From NCBI GenBank assembly GCA_030549775.1, contig CM060177.1, forward strand, positions 29,478,014 to 29,542,013: 64,000 nt of DNA, in the 5' to 3' direction. The stretch is from Tamarix chinensis (lineage: Eukaryota > Streptophyta > Magnoliopsida > Caryophyllales > Tamaricaceae). This document shows, piece after piece, positions 24,401 through 36,842 of the stretch. Numbering within the stretch: position 1 is the stretch's first letter; each line of letters starts with the position of its first letter. The position numbers and the translations under genes are program-made. The notes below the pieces were generated by a model. That model did not search any database, was not told the origin of the DNA, and worked only from the letters and a program-made list of their open reading frames with translations.

Positions 24401-25532
24401 CCAATGTAATATTTAAATATACAATCTTACTACCTTAATCTTATACCCGACTAAATATATTTGAAATAAATATTAACATATCACTCAAATTGCCTTTCCT
24501 TTCTCCTTTTTTTCCCAAAAGTGCGATAGAGCTTTGAATCACCAAAATTTTTGCCCAGCACCATTTGCTTCTTGCATTGTGGAGTGTTTGGGAAGTTGCA
24601 AAATTTAGAACACCATTTTTTTTGGCCACCACAAGTGGTCTTAGTAAATTTATTAATGCTATTTTGAAATCATGCTTATTGGCTTTCATTTTTAATTTTG
24701 TAAAATGGTTACTGTAATTTATATGGTAATGCTTGTCACTTTACTTTTATTTATAGGCGTTTTGACACTTTATATTTAACTACCCATTCTTCTTTCAATC
24801 TTTGGAAAGATGCATAGTGAAAAGACAATTATGGAGTCATGGATAGAAACTTGAAAAAAAGAAAAATGAAAAAAATACTATCGAAATGATTTAGTTAGTA
24901 CTACCTCTTTGCAGTAACTAACCACATAGTTCATATGTTACTATTTATTGCTATCATCACTTGTCTTGCAGTAGTGCAATGGACATTTGGACTGTTCATT
25001 AACTATTGAATATTAAATTAACTTGCTTCAAAGTCTACGAACATAGGTTATCATTACTATTTCTCGTTATTACAATTTCCAACTACTCTTATCTTGTGGC
25101 TTTTTCTAATTATGCTGATGCAAGGTTTAGATACAAAGTTATGGCTTGATTTATTAATTATGTCGTTCATTCCAAAGTAATATTCAAATGCATGCATTGG
25201 ACATTTTTTAGGAATAATCATATAATGCTATACATATAGAGCAATATAGTTTTAGGTGGGAAAATGTTACTAAATGTTGCATTGTATAGATATATAGTAA
25301 AGATTATATAAGGCTATACATATATATTAATGTAGTTTCAGGTGGGAAAATGTTACTTAATAAATACATATGTATAGCAAACGCAAGGTGGAAGAAGCCA
25401 CCATATAGCTTTCGCCATATCATTTGCATAGTTACTAGCTAGATGGCAGGTTTAAAGATGACAATGCTGAATCTGACTGTAAAGCTGATCCATTGATGAA
25501 GTCCTCAAAGTGTAGTTTGGCCATCTTTATAT

Positions 25533-25575
<43 letters not shown>

Positions 25576-28500
25576 TGTCTTATGCCACTGTCTAACTTGT
25601 TGTAGCTCCATGTACAAGATAGTCGTTGGGGTATTTCAGATTTTAGTTGAACTATTGTTAAGGATATTGCTGTTTAGTTATATCAGACACTATATATATC
25701 CATCATTTCTTGTTTATTAAGATATTTATTTTGGTTTGTTTCTCATGCATTGAAGCTTCTGCTGTGGCAGGTGAGACTTGTAAAATGCCTGGTGGAGAAT
25801 ATTGTGGTAGACATATCTTTTAATCAAATAGGGGGTCTTTGTACTCTTTGCTTTCTTGAAGAGGTATGCTTCTTTTAAATTGTTAGAGTTTAACAAGGAT
25901 GTTTTTTCTTGAATATGTTTGTTGAAGGTACTAATAGTTCATTTGGATTAAGATAAATTGGGGTGTGGACAGACATTACAAATTAACCTAGGTAAAGGAA
26001 ATTGAGGTGAATTAGGATGAATATTTTAAAATCTTATTTGGATGATATTAACCTAGGTGAAGGGAACGTTTTAAAATTTTCATTTAAATTGATGTGAATG
26101 AAGGTCAAAAAAATAAAACAAAAGACATTTATACCCTTGTATTAAATAGATAAGTTCATTTGGATACACATTAGGCCAGGGGTATTTTTATCAGATTAGG
26201 TATAAAATTTACTTATATTTTCACCTTCATGTTTGTTGCCTCCAAAATTGGAGGTTAACCTGGTTGAAAGGAGGTGAAACTTTAATTCTGATTCATCTTG
26301 TTACCGTTAATAAAATCTGTCCCCAAATAGGATGAATCAATTAATTCACCTGTATTAACTTTTATTCACCCCAAACCAAATGGAACATAAAGGAAATTAT
26401 CTGCTAATTTTTACCTGGCTTTGTCACTTAACAACTGGTCCTTGTTATCTCCCTGATAGTTTGTTGGTTGCTAATTCTTACCTGACTTTGTCACTTAACA
26501 ACTGGTTATTTACCTTGCATCTAACTCCTACGTTAAACAATCCTGTTATCTCCCTGGTCGTTTGTGGGTTCATAGCAACAGTGATTTCTTTGTGACTTGT
26601 ATAATATTGAACTCTGTGGTTTCCGTGGATTGATGATTATTTTCTGACTTATCAACAGTGTTTGATTCAGAAGTTTGAAGTCAAATCTGTTGAAGATGCA
26701 CTAAAGCTTTGTTCTTGTCAATCTCCCCCCCTACACTTAACAGCATTTGCTCACTTCTTTGCAAAGTGAAGTTTCTGATCATCCGAATCTGATAGGACTA
26801 TTAATTACTGTGGACCATTTTTGTCCCTGAGTTCCATATTTTCTTATTTCCGTCCTCTTTAATGGTCAAACATCATTAGTTTTTTTTTGCAACTTAGATT
26901 GATACTTGGAACAATATACAAATGTTCATTATGACGGCAGACCACTTTATGTTGCTTTTTTATGGCAATTGTTTGTGACAGCTTGATGCCTTTGTTCTGT
27001 TTATAGTAATTATGTTATTGCTGCAGGTAGACCGTCTAATTGGCAAAGATCATCTCTTCAAGCGCAGTATCATTTTGATCAAAGCTTGGTGCTACTACGA
27101 GAGCCGCATTCTTGGTGCCCATCATGGTTTAATATCTACATATGCCTTGGAGACATTGGTTTTGTATATCTTCCATCTATTTCATATGTCATTAAACGGC
27201 CCTCTTTCTGTAAGTCAAACATATGCCTTATGATTTGATTAGACGATTTCTACGCATTGTTTCGTGCCATAAATGAAAATCTTCTTGACAAATTCTGTAG
27301 GTTTTATATAAATTTCTACACTACTACAGCAAATTTGACTGGGAAAGTTATGGTGTCAGTCTACATGGTCCAGTTCATATATCTTCGTTGCCTGAAATAG
27401 TGGGTGAGAAACAATTTAGCCTTGTTTTTGGGATATTACCTTTGTTATCCTGCCAATTCTTATATTGTTGGACACATGCAGCTGAGAAACCTGACAATGG
27501 CGGAGGTGATTTATTGCTTAAAGAAGATTTCCTCAGGAAATGTGTGAATATGTATTCAGTGCCCTCAAGAGGAGCCGAGATAAGTTCTAAATCACATCCA
27601 AAGTTCCTTAACATAATTGATCCTCTAAAAGAGAACAACAATCTTGGTCGAAGTGTCAGCAAAGGTAAAGGGCTCATCCTTAAGTTGGATTCTTGTCCTT
27701 TCTCCTGATGCTCAAATCTTAGAATGAACATTTGATGTCATGCCTTTGCTTTTCTTTCATCATGCCATCATTCACTGTGTTTTCATGCTACGGGCCATGG
27801 GTTTTCCAAAATTGGCAGAACCTTGTTCATTCATAACTTCATGTGATTTTACTTTCTAAGAAACACTTCCATGCAGATCAAACTGCCAATAATGCTGGAA
27901 CTTTTTGAAATCTGTAGGACTTAAATGCACAGACATTTCTTTAATAAAACTGCTAAAGCATTTCTGCAGCTGGTGATCTTCTTTTTGTATTATCTTTTCT
28001 CATGTCATAAATCCCGCCTCCAGCCTCCCCCCTGCGGCAAAAGAAAACAAACGGTGGACATTTTTGTTTATATATATGATTTTTTCTTATCTGGTGACGA
28101 CCTCCTGCCACCCTCACCCTCTGCGTGAGAGGAATAAAGAAAAGGAAAAAGACGAAATCAAGAAAGAGATGCTTTGTTTTCCTTTAATCACTTTGGAGTC
28201 ATTTTCTGGTTGTTTATACTGGTTGAAAGAATCTGAATTATAATGGGTACAGGGAATTTCTTCCGGATACGAAGTGCTTTTGCTTATGGGGCTCGCAAAC
28301 TTGGGCAAATCCTTTCACAGCCTCAGAATAATATTGGTCAAGAAGTTCAAAAGTTTTTCACCAATTCACTGGAGAGACACAGGGTACATTGGTATGATAG
28401 TCAAGATCCTCTGGATATAACTGGCCCCAATGGTTTTGCCCCAGAGATGTCAATTTCCTCAACATGTCTGTCTCCCAGTGATGCCTCTAAGGATGGAAGT

Positions 28501-30059
28501 CTTACACCTTCTTTAGGGCGTCTTAATGGTGATGCAAAAGATCAGGCAACCTCTTGTTTGCAAATTTCTGCAACAAAGCCTGATATAAGTAAGTCTTCCC
28601 TGTCAACTTCGAAGGAAAGCAAACCTATATGTGCGCCTCATCTGTTTTTTTCCCGTCCTTTAGACACCGAGAAGATGGATAATGGGGATTTGGATGAGGC
28701 TGTGGTATGTTCATCCAGCAGGAAGGTGCGAACTTCTCAAACACGTGGTGGGGATCACAACTCGTCATCTGAACTGGAAAACAGGAATTCAAGCAAGAAT
28801 CACGACTTCCCAGCCTCCAGTGGCACAAAAGATGTCACTACTACAGCTGTGACTCCTGATGCTTCCTGTTTTGATAACTTAGATTGTACTCCCTTTAGGA
28901 AAAGGCAGTCAGCTGGGGGTGGTGGTCCTCCAGAAACTTTAATGCTCCTTTCACATCTCTCTGGAGACTATGACAGTCAATATTCCAGCTTGCAATATGG
29001 TAGGCGGTGGTTTGAGTTTGCTTCCAGTGTGTCTGTCCAGGCCATGCATATGCCTATGCAGCCACCCATATTTCACCATGAGGTCCCCTGGGATGCAGTC
29101 CAGCGGCCGATGCACTTCAGGCCGGTGCCTTACATGAATGTTAATGATGTAATGATGACAAGGCCTGCATATCCCATGAGCTCTGCCCTTTTTCCTATGG
29201 AGGAGGGGGCCAAGTCAAGAGGAACAGGGACATATTTACCCGTCATGGTATACTAGACTATTCATCTTTGGCTATTGGAATTACTTTTGGTTATTGAACG
29301 AATAAATTTAGACTTGGCTTATCTATCGGGCTGGTTGACCCCGATGTATACTTCAGCTTTTCCTTTTTGTTCATGTGCGCCGGTACAACGTTTACCTTTT
29401 TGTAACTTTTAAACTTTTTGCAGATCCATGATTCATACAGGGACAGGTCCTCTCCAAGGGGAAAGAATCCGGGACCGTTGAGGTCACCTCACAACAATGG
29501 CAGAGGTGGCTATGCGCGGGGCAGGGACTCGCATATGAGAAGTAGTTCTGCGCCAGGCCAATATATTTTTCATCAATATGGTGGGATGGCTCCATACGAA
29601 GACTGGTATTACGAAGCAGAGTCCTCTAGCCCTAGGGGAAGGACGTACAAGGACAGCAATGGTCCTGTTTGCACCGAGAAGGGTGTAGAAATTGTCAGTG
29701 GTGGTGGTAGCGTTCCCTGGGAAGCATCGTCTGTGACAGCAGACAAAACCTCACAGCCACATCCTGTGGCTGCTTCTGTTGGTCAAAGTTCTGGGAATGG
29801 AGGACTTAATAATACCAAGGGAACTGAAGTAGTGAATCCTGTGTGTACTGCTTCAAATGCTGAGAGGTAACGAATCTTAACGCGTAGTAGCGTAAAATTG
29901 GGTGATCTTGATCATCTAGCAAATAGCATCACACCACACGTGGGTTTTCTTTGTTCAATGAATGTATCTGCCTCTGCTGTTGCCTGTTGGACATGTAGGC
30001 TTGCAGGCAAGTCACTTCGGATAAAAGACGAAGATTTTCCACCACTCTCGGCTAGATGA
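15426..30059 (+). CDS. Non-canonical nucleotidyltransferase with PAP/OAS1 substrate-binding domain, nine exons, 832 aa
   Basis: Exons placed by GT-AG sites and continuous frame: 15426-15677, 21401-21586, 25771-25863, 27027-27209, 27301-27403, 27482-27664, 28253-29247, 29424-29866, 29999-30059 (stop TGA 30057-30059). The product carries the polymerase-beta-type signature FGSVPLKTYLPDGDIDL at about residues 88-104 (G89, S90, with acidic D101 and D103) and a third acidic residue, D160, in IVVDISFNQIGG. Residues about 180-330 form the PAP/OAS1 substrate-binding domain (LIKAWCYYESRILGAHHG). The C-terminal half is long and polar, with LSGDYDSQYSSLQYGRRW in exon 7, an Arg/Gly-rich stretch in exon 8 (RGKN...GRGGYARGRD) and the ending EDFPPLSAR. 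Family members add nucleotides to RNA ends; the plant subfamily with this long tail is little studied and its substrate is unknown. All three catalytic acids are present, so activity is plausible. Introns 1-3 are 5.7, 4.2 and 1.2 kb and hold several small transposons. Its weakest point is the exon 1 start, which is the first ATG of an open frame. Confidence 0.92.
16093..16346. mobile_element. Stowaway-like MITE in intron 1
   Basis: The element starts CTCCCTT and ends AGAGGGAG, and both sides are flanked by TA (16091-16092, 16347-16348). The terminal CTCCCT and TA duplication match the Stowaway (Tc1/mariner) MITE pattern. It is 254 bp, AT-rich and noncoding. The inverted repeats have diverged beyond the first bases. 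Confidence 0.75.
17301..18684. mobile_element. hAT-like non-autonomous element in intron 1, 8-bp TSD
   Basis: A perfect 18-bp terminal inverted repeat, CATGCAATTAAATCGCGG at 17301-17318 and its complement at 18667-18684, is flanked by the exact 8-bp duplication GTGTGGTC (17293-17300 and 18685-18692). An 8-bp duplication and CA...TG ends point to the hAT superfamily. Both subterminal regions are packed with CGCGAC/GCGGCC-type motifs, also a hAT habit (transposase-binding repeats). The inner 440 bases are mixed or GC-rich and hold frames open on both strands (17618-18058 minus, 146 codons; 17663-17898 plus). None resembles a hAT transposase, so the element is non-autonomous. The inner part may be a captured host 5' exon or the old transposase leader. 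Confidence 0.88.
20036..20275. mobile_element. MITE with long inverted repeats in intron 1
   Basis: The left arm (GGATAAATTCCATTTAGGCACC, then ATTTGAGCTAATATTTTTAGG and TTTGCATAATTCTAC) is repeated in reverse complement on the right (20165-20266). The arms are each about 80-100 bases and diverged, leaving a short centre, so the transcript could fold into a long hairpin. The exact termini and target duplication could not be fixed; superfamily unassigned. Confidence 0.7.
24283..24640. mobile_element. Possible small DNA transposon in intron 2, TTA flanks
   Basis: GACCAC...GTGGTC ends are flanked on both sides by TTA (24280-24282 and 24641-24643), as for PIF/Harbinger-type MITEs. The inverted repeat is only 6 bp perfect, so chance is not excluded. 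The left end reads GACCACCCACAATGGGAGC, a wording common at plant MITE ends. It is 358 bp and noncoding. Confidence 0.4.
25535..25572. repeat. (AC)19 microsatellite in intron 2
   Basis: An uninterrupted AC dinucleotide run of 38 bases lies about 200 bases upstream of exon 3 of the nucleotidyltransferase gene. It creates the spurious Thr/His- and Cys/Val-rich frames on the two strands. Confidence 0.95.
25937..26386. mobile_element. MITE-like element in intron 3
   Basis: GTTCATTTGGATTAAG at the left is matched by CCAAACCAAATGGAAC at the right (GTTCCATTTGGTTTGG in reverse complement), and GGGGTG near the left end faces CACCCC near the right. TAA occurs just outside both ends (25932-25934; 26388-26390). 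The 450-bp interior repeats ATTAACCTAGGT(G/A)AA(G/A)GGAA phrases, suggesting internal duplication. Superfamily not certain. Confidence 0.5.
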
Positions 30060-30600
30060 TACGCTCCCAGAATCAAAACGCACATACCATTTGTTCTGCC
30101 ATCCGCCCACCTACATTTTGCCCATTGCTACCCCCTCCATATGCACTTGCAGAAAAGGGCCAAAATAGAACTGCTGCCAGCGCTTTCATTACTTCAGCTT
30201 CTGCCCCCCTCCCCCTTTTTGTGGGGGTCATAAGCGGTCATTTTTATTATACATTCAGTTCTGCTTCAAAACTTAGATTTAGTTTTGTTTTTGTATAGGA
30301 ATTTTTGTTTATGGCCCTGGCCTACATAGTCATCGTCACTCTGTAGTGGCTACCTCGGTATGCCCTCGGTGTGAACGACTTGTGTACTTCGCATTTGGGT
30401 CTCCACGTTTGTAGCTTAAGTTATAGAGTTTTTGTTTTTAGATTTATATATTTCGATTTGTGTTCTGCTCTTTCAGTTTTTATTTTACCTTTCATCGTTG
30501 TAGTGCGTAATTTAGGCGGACCCGTACAGCTTTTAGATTTAGATTAGGCGGCATTCATATATAAATGTGTACGATACAAGCCCTTATATGCTCTTCCCAT
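30060..30600 (+). other. 3' UTR and flank of the nucleotidyltransferase gene
   Basis: Mixed-composition sequence follows the TGA stop and becomes T-rich from about 30240. No strong AATAAA is seen close to the stop; the poly(A) site cannot be fixed from sequence alone. Confidence 0.4.
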
Positions 30601-33189
30601 GAGCGGTGCATAGGTCATACTTTTATGTTTTAGGTTAATAGTGGCCTTGATCAGAGACAGTGGGTAGTTTGCATCGTGCGGGATGATAAGAAAACTTTGG
30701 ATACTGGGTGTCCTGCGTGAAGGACTATGGTTTTAGGATTTGAGAGAATGATGAAGAGAAGGGTGTGTGAGCGTGCGCGGCCATGCCGGCTGATTTAGAG
30801 AATGTGGGTTATCGATGTTAGGATAACGTATATTCCCTTTAATCTAGGATTTTCATTACCCTTCAACTGCTTTCTATAACTTAATGATTTTCTTTCTAAA
30901 TTCTTCCTCTCTCAAGATTTCTCCAACCAATATCTAGAGATTTTTCTTATATTTAATGAATACAGAAAGGCATTCTTTTACAGGCTAAGAACACAAAGTT
31001 GGTGCAAACAGAACTTCATATGGAGTATCGTCTGGGCCCAATAATGCAAACAAGACCGAGGCCTGTGTCGTGACTCATTCCGTCCATCTAGAGCTATCTT
31101 TAGCCTATACATATTTCGACAATTATTACTACGATTACTACTATATCGATGACAGATAACTAGATAAGCAGGGGAATTATTACTACGTCACGCAGTTCAA
31201 GAATGGGTTTGAAATTTCCCTTTTCTGTCAACATTCTTGGAGGGAGGAGTAGCGGATCCACCAAATCCGCCCAAAAAAGAGGTTCTATGATTCTATCTCC
31301 CTTCCCAATATTATTCCTCACACCACTACTAATTAGCCTAGAGTCATTGCTATTAGTCAAAACGTATCTCATAATGTGCTTCTAAATTCCTCCTCTTTTA
31401 GGTAACTTCCGTTGTGAGGGATGACCCACCATTCCACCATGCATACCCTATATTTATTAGGTACAATACCTTGCTAGACCCTCCCACCAACGTACACATA
31501 TTTTTATCTATGTTATATCATCTTAATTTAAGTTTTTATCATTTATTTAAGTAATATTTGATGTTATTTATATTATTTATATTTGTGTACTTTAATTATA
31601 ATAATTATGTTAAAAATATGGACTTAAGGATAACATCACAATATTTTTTATAACTTATTGTAATTTGGCCAAAACTTTCTCGTTTGAATTTGGATTTAGA
31701 TGATTTAAGTTTTTATAAAAAAATAAAATTGAGACCTACAACTATTATTTCTAGAGATTTTTTGTAAACCTGATTATATCATGAAATAAAATGGACTTAA
31801 AGCTATAACTAAAAGAAAAATCTCTAAAATAAGGTTAACATTAGCTATTTTTTTTTTCTTTTTAGCAAATGTGAAGTTAACAACCCATCAAAGATTATCA
31901 TTAGATGCTAGCCCCAAGCTTCAAAGTAGAAAAAAAAAGTCAACAAAGATAAGATAGTAGCAAATTATTTACCGAAGATATTAAACGACTACGGCAGGAA
32001 TCTTCACAAGTGTATTTCTATAAAAAAAAGTTTATGTATTTATTTTTAATTTTATTCTTTTTATATACTTATCTACTTAGTTTTTATGTAATCCTAATTA
32101 TACATGTAATTTGTATTAATTTTTAGTAACCATATTTTATTAAATGTTGAATTTTATTATACTTGAATATTACGGATTATAAATTATTATCTTTTAATAA
32201 ATAAATTATATTTGTGATTAATGTTTAAATTCTTGTCCTTTATATGAAACCTGATCAATTTTATATTTAGAATTAAGGGTTATAAATATTTGATTAATTC
32301 TAGTGGGTTAATAATAAATCAAAATTAATAGCAATTAATTTAATTCGGAGTCTTCACAAGTATCCAATTAAATTATAATATGATTTATTTTAATTTGGCT
32401 TGGGTTAATTAGATTCCCAAGAATGTAATGTAATTAATTTATCTCTAGATTAATTGCATAGCAAAAATTAATTTAGAGAAGTTATTTAATATTATGAAAT
32501 ACACGAGAGTTAGTCTAATTATACAAAGTTAGGAACCAAAAGAGTTAGCAGGTTAATTCATTATGGTTAGTGTATCAACATAAATTATTTATATATTCAT
32601 CACTCAATAAAAAAAGTTGGTTACATAAATTTAATATAGATGTTGGGATGGACAAGGTTAGGATATGTATATATTAGTGTAGTTATTAGTTAATTTAATC
32701 TTTTATTTTTTATTTTTATTTTAATTATTTATCTTATTGATTAGTTTAGTTACTAAAGTAGTTTGATTATTAATTTATTTATTAGTTTTATTTTATTATT
32801 TCTCATATCAACCCTCCAATCCTTATTAATATTGTAAATAATAGTGCTATTTTCTTTTAATTTAATTTAATTATTCTATTTAATTAAATAATTTAACTTT
32901 TTCACTTAGTAATTTTAGAGTTTAAAATCACATCCTTCTCATGGGAATAATCCTTTCTTATCATATGCTATATTTTTAATTATTATTTGGATTAGGAATA
33001 TGTTAAATTTGATAGTGGTAATGACACACTTCCAAATTTTGGTATCTTTGTCGGAGAGGCTTGAGCTATTTTTTTTTTAAATTCTAAATTACTAAGAAAA
33101 AATTTTTTTTTTCTAGGTGTTAATTAGATTTTATGATATTGATTTTTTTTCCTTTCTTTCTCTTTCATAGACTTGTATGTAGTTGCAGA
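30601..33189. other. AT-rich intergenic sequence, probably decayed retrotransposon upstream region
   Basis: No readable gene. From about 31500 the sequence is strongly AT-rich. Its right end runs into the Athila/Tat-like pol without a visible gag, so some of it may be worn-out gag or LTR. No matching LTR pair was found by eye. Confidence 0.4.
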
Positions 33190-35510
33190 GGGGTAGGCCA
33201 GTCTTTCTTTTGCTTTTTTAGATGGGTACTTTAGATATACTCAAGTTGTTATTACTCCTGAAGATCAAGAAAATAACATGTTCACTTGCTACTTTGACAT
33301 ATATGCATTTAGGAGAATGCCTTTTGGACATTGTTATGCTCCTGGTACATTTCAAAGATGTACGATAAGTATATTTTCAAATCTAATTGAACATAATATG
33401 GAGGTTTTTATGGATGACTTTACTATTTTTGGCAATTCCTATGATATACGTCTCCATAATTTGTCTTTTGTGTTGTAAAGATGCATTGAAACTAATCTTG
33501 TGTTAAATTTTAAGAAATGTCAATTCATTGTAGAACAAGCTATAGTATTAAGGCATGTTCTAAGCTGTGTTGAATTGAACATAATTTGTTTCTTGTGTTG
33601 GAAGTTGATAAAGAAAAAATAGAAGTAATTACCTCATTACCTTACCCTACATGTGTGTGCGACATTCGATTATTTTTAGGGCATGCTGACTTCTATAGGC
33701 GCTTTATTAAAGACTTTTCTAAAATTGCTTATCCTTTATGTAATTTGCTTTCAAAGATTTTCCATTTCAATTTTATGATAAATGTAAGAAGGCTTTTGAT
33801 TACTTAAAAGAAAAATTATCTACTGCCCTTGTTATTCACCTTCTTGATTGTAAATTGCCATTTGAAATAATGTGTGACGTGAGTGATAAAGCATTAGGAG
33901 TTGTATTAGGGAAAAGAAAAGAGAAAGAACCTTATGTGAATTATTATGCTTCTATATCACTTAATCTTGCATTATGTAATTACACTATAACTGAGAAAGA
34001 AATGTATGCGATTGTATTTGCTTTGGAAAAAAATTATTCTTACTTGCTTGTAACTACAATGATTACCTTTTCCAACCATGCTACCATTAGATATTTGTTG
34101 AAAAAGAGAGAATCAAAGCATAGACTTTAGAGATGCGTGCTTTTTTTTTTACAAGAGTTTGATTTAGCAATTAGAGATAAATGGGGTATTCACAATCTAG
34201 TAGCAGATAATCTAAGTAGAATAGTGCTTAAAAAAGATTGGCCTATAATTTATGAATTCTTTCCTGATGAGAAATTATATTAATTAATCGTGGAACCTCC
34301 TTGGTATGTAGACATTATGAATTATTTGGTGATTAGGACTTTTCCAAGTGAATTAGTGAAGGCTCAAAAGGGAAAAATAAATACTGATTCTAAGTATTAT
34401 TTTTGGGACGATCCATATTTTTGATAATCTTGTTATGATCAAGTTATTAAAAGATGTGTGAGTGAATTAGAATATTGATATATATTGACTTTTTGCCGTA
34501 CTTAAGATGCTGGAGGCCATTTTGTTCCTAAGAGAATTGTTCATAAAGTATTTTTTATTAGCTCACTTTATACATAGATGGTTATTTATTTATGATGAGT
34601 TGTGAGTGATGCCAAATGACTGGTAATTTATCTAGGAGAAATGAGATGCCTCAAACTATTATGATTGTTTGTGAAGATTTTGAAATTTGGGGTATTGATT
34701 TTATAGGCCCATTTCCATCCTCCTTTGGTTGTGTTTACATCATTCTTGTAGTTGATTATGCCTCTAAAATAGTGGTGAAATTCGTGAAAAGCATTATTTT
34801 AATAGATTAGGTGTACCAAAGACAATTATTAGTGATTGTGGGGTTCATTTTTGTAATTGGACTTTTGGTGCTCTTTTGGAAAAATATCACATCACACATC
34901 ATGTATCTACTGCATATCAATCTTAGACTAGAGGGTAAGATGAAGTATCAACTAGAAAAATTAAATAAATTTTGGAGAAAATAGTCAAACCTAATAGGAA
35001 AGATTTGAGTATTTGATTAGATGACAGGCGACATTTAAAACTTCGATTGGGATGTCTTCTTATAGGCTGGTTTTTGGAAAAGCTCATCACTTACCAGTAG
35101 AGATAGAGCATAAATCATATTGGATGGTGAGGTAATGCAATTTAGCTTATATGAATGTTGGTAAAGAAATAAATTTACAATTACAAGAGTTTAAGGTTAT
35201 AGTTATATAATGCCAAGATATATAAGAAAAAAACCAAGGCCTTTCATGATAATATGACAACTAGGAAATCATTCCATTCAGGGCAACAAGTGTTATTATT
35301 TAGTTCACGACTGGAATTCTTTCTCTCTAAGCTTCAATCACAATGCTTTGGTCCCTTTATTATTACTAACATTTTTTTCTCATTATGTAGTAGAAATTAA
35401 AAGTATTGATACATGTAAGGTTTTCAAAATGACTAGCCATAGATTGAAGATGTTCCATGAGCTAGCTCAAGTGGGGATTGTTGAAGACATTATTTTGGAG
35501 ACTGCATGAA
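33190..35510 (+). pseudogene. Ty3/gypsy (Athila/Tat-like) pol remnant: RT, RNase H, integrase
   Basis: Pieces in order: reverse transcriptase with RRMPFGHCYAPGTFQRC and the active-site core VFMDDF (about 33310-33425); the connection region with FLGHADFYRRFIKDFSK (33680-33727); RNase H with PFEIMCDVSDKALGVVLG (33858-33911) and TEKEMYAIVFALEK (33993-34030); the AIRDK...LVADNLSRI end; a pre-integrase part with SKYYFWDDPYF; GNLSRRNEMPQT (34622-34657); and the integrase core with WGIDFIGPFPSSFG (34688-34729) and IISDCGVHFCNW (34825-34860). The final LKMFHELAQVG lies near 35445. Stops and frameshifts separate nearly every piece (for example TAA at 33476 and TAG at 34128), and the histidine-rich and central integrase sections are damaged. 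These motif wordings match the Athila/Tat branch as I know it. It cannot make a working enzyme. Confidence 0.9.
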
Positions 35511-36842
35511 AGCGAGAAGGATGTTGAGACAACGAAATTAACCAAAGGCACTGCTTGAAAGGTAACCTAAGGATAACCATCTTTATTTTTTAAAACTCTA
35601 TCTCTTTATTTTATTTTATTTTTTCTAGTTGTTTTTAGTGCTTTAGTTTTTTTAGAACATATGTGCTATGAATATGGACCTACTTTATGCTTAGTTTTGA
35701 TTATGCCTTTCATTGAGGGAAGTGTAAAACTTAAGTGTGGAGGAGGGGCATATTATTTTCTATATTTTTGATATTTAAGTTTTTTGAAAAAAGAAGAAGG
35801 AAAAACAAAAAAAAAAGTACAAGATAAGATTCTTGGTTGATGGGGTTCTATAGGCTCTTTACTATCAGTATTGTAGAGATAAGATTTTTTAGATTATAGT
35901 ATTTATTTCTATTTATTTGTTTGGTTCACCTTATAAAAAAATTGCAAAATAAAAAATAAAGGGAGAATAAGTGAGGAGGTAGGAATGAATGATTAAAACT
36001 CCATATATATAAGTTGCATTTTGCATGAGCTAGATGATGTTTAACTGTTTCTTTAATTTACATTATTTTTATAAACACAACCACTCCTTGATACTTCAAT
36101 TGGAAAAAAAGAAATTTTAGATTTAAAATGTTAGCTTATTTGGTGAGTTATAACTTATTTTAAAAATTATTTTTAACATATTTCACCTTTTATCTACCCT
36201 TTTAAGATGACAATCAAGATCATAGTTGATGTCTCTTTATGCTATTTGTAGTATAGGTTAAAGAACCCCCTAGAGGTATCATGAAAAGAAGTAGAAAAAA
36301 AAAGAAAGAGAAAAAAAAACTTGAGGTATCGATATGGAAACCAAGGGTGGAAAATCCACTAAATCCTTATGCCGAGTAGGATGGAATGTAAAGCAGAGCT
36401 AGTTTGGTGAAAAATGGCTCAGATAAACAAAAAAGTTTAAAACAACAGGAAGTGAAGAAAAAAAAAGTGATACTCTCATTACATACATCATCCATGTTAT
36501 AAGTAGCATGAGAGATGAATAATAGGAGTTGGGTATGCTTGTAAATGAATGGATGAACCTAATCTAACTATATTTTTGGAAGATCTATGATTAACAACTA
36601 GTTTATTTTTAAAATATTTAAGTGTTTTGGGTTGAGTTTTGAGTTAGTGTTCTTTTTTACCTTAGGAATGCAGAGATATAAACTAGTATGATATTATATG
36701 CTTGTGTATGACATGATTATATACATGGAGAAAATGTTAGTTAATGTGCTAATTTTCTCGAGGATGATCAAAGTTTGAGTGCGAGGGAATTAAATGCTAG
36801 AAAACTTCTACAACCATTTTCACAACAAGTTGAGATTTTTAA
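35511..36842. other. 3' noncoding region of the Athila/Tat-like element
   Basis: AT-rich sequence with no gene. It contains AAGTGTGGAGGAGGGG (about 35733-35748) and TCTCGAGGATGATCAAAGTTTGAGTGCGAGGGAATTAAA (about 36756-36794). The latter resembles the purine-rich stretch (CTCGAGGACGAGCAA...GTGTGGGGGAATT) that sits near the 3' LTR in this group. The 36843 LTR begins just after, so the Athila 3' LTR is cut off, displaced or absent. Confidence 0.4.

Noticed and set aside
25435..25720. Cys/Val- and Thr/His-rich frames
   Set aside because: Produced by the (AC)19 microsatellite.
27388..27708. 106-codon frame spanning intron 5 as an unspliced exon
   Set aside because: The inner 78 bases have GT-AG ends and their removal gives the family wording EIVAEKPDNGG; the read-through adds LLSCQFLYCW-like intron sequence.
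28243..28252. ATG at 28243 as the start of a separate 337-codon gene
   Set aside because: It lies in the acceptor region of intron 6; the frame joins exon 6 at AG 28251-28252 and continues the nucleotidyltransferase family sequence (SKGNFFRIRSAF).
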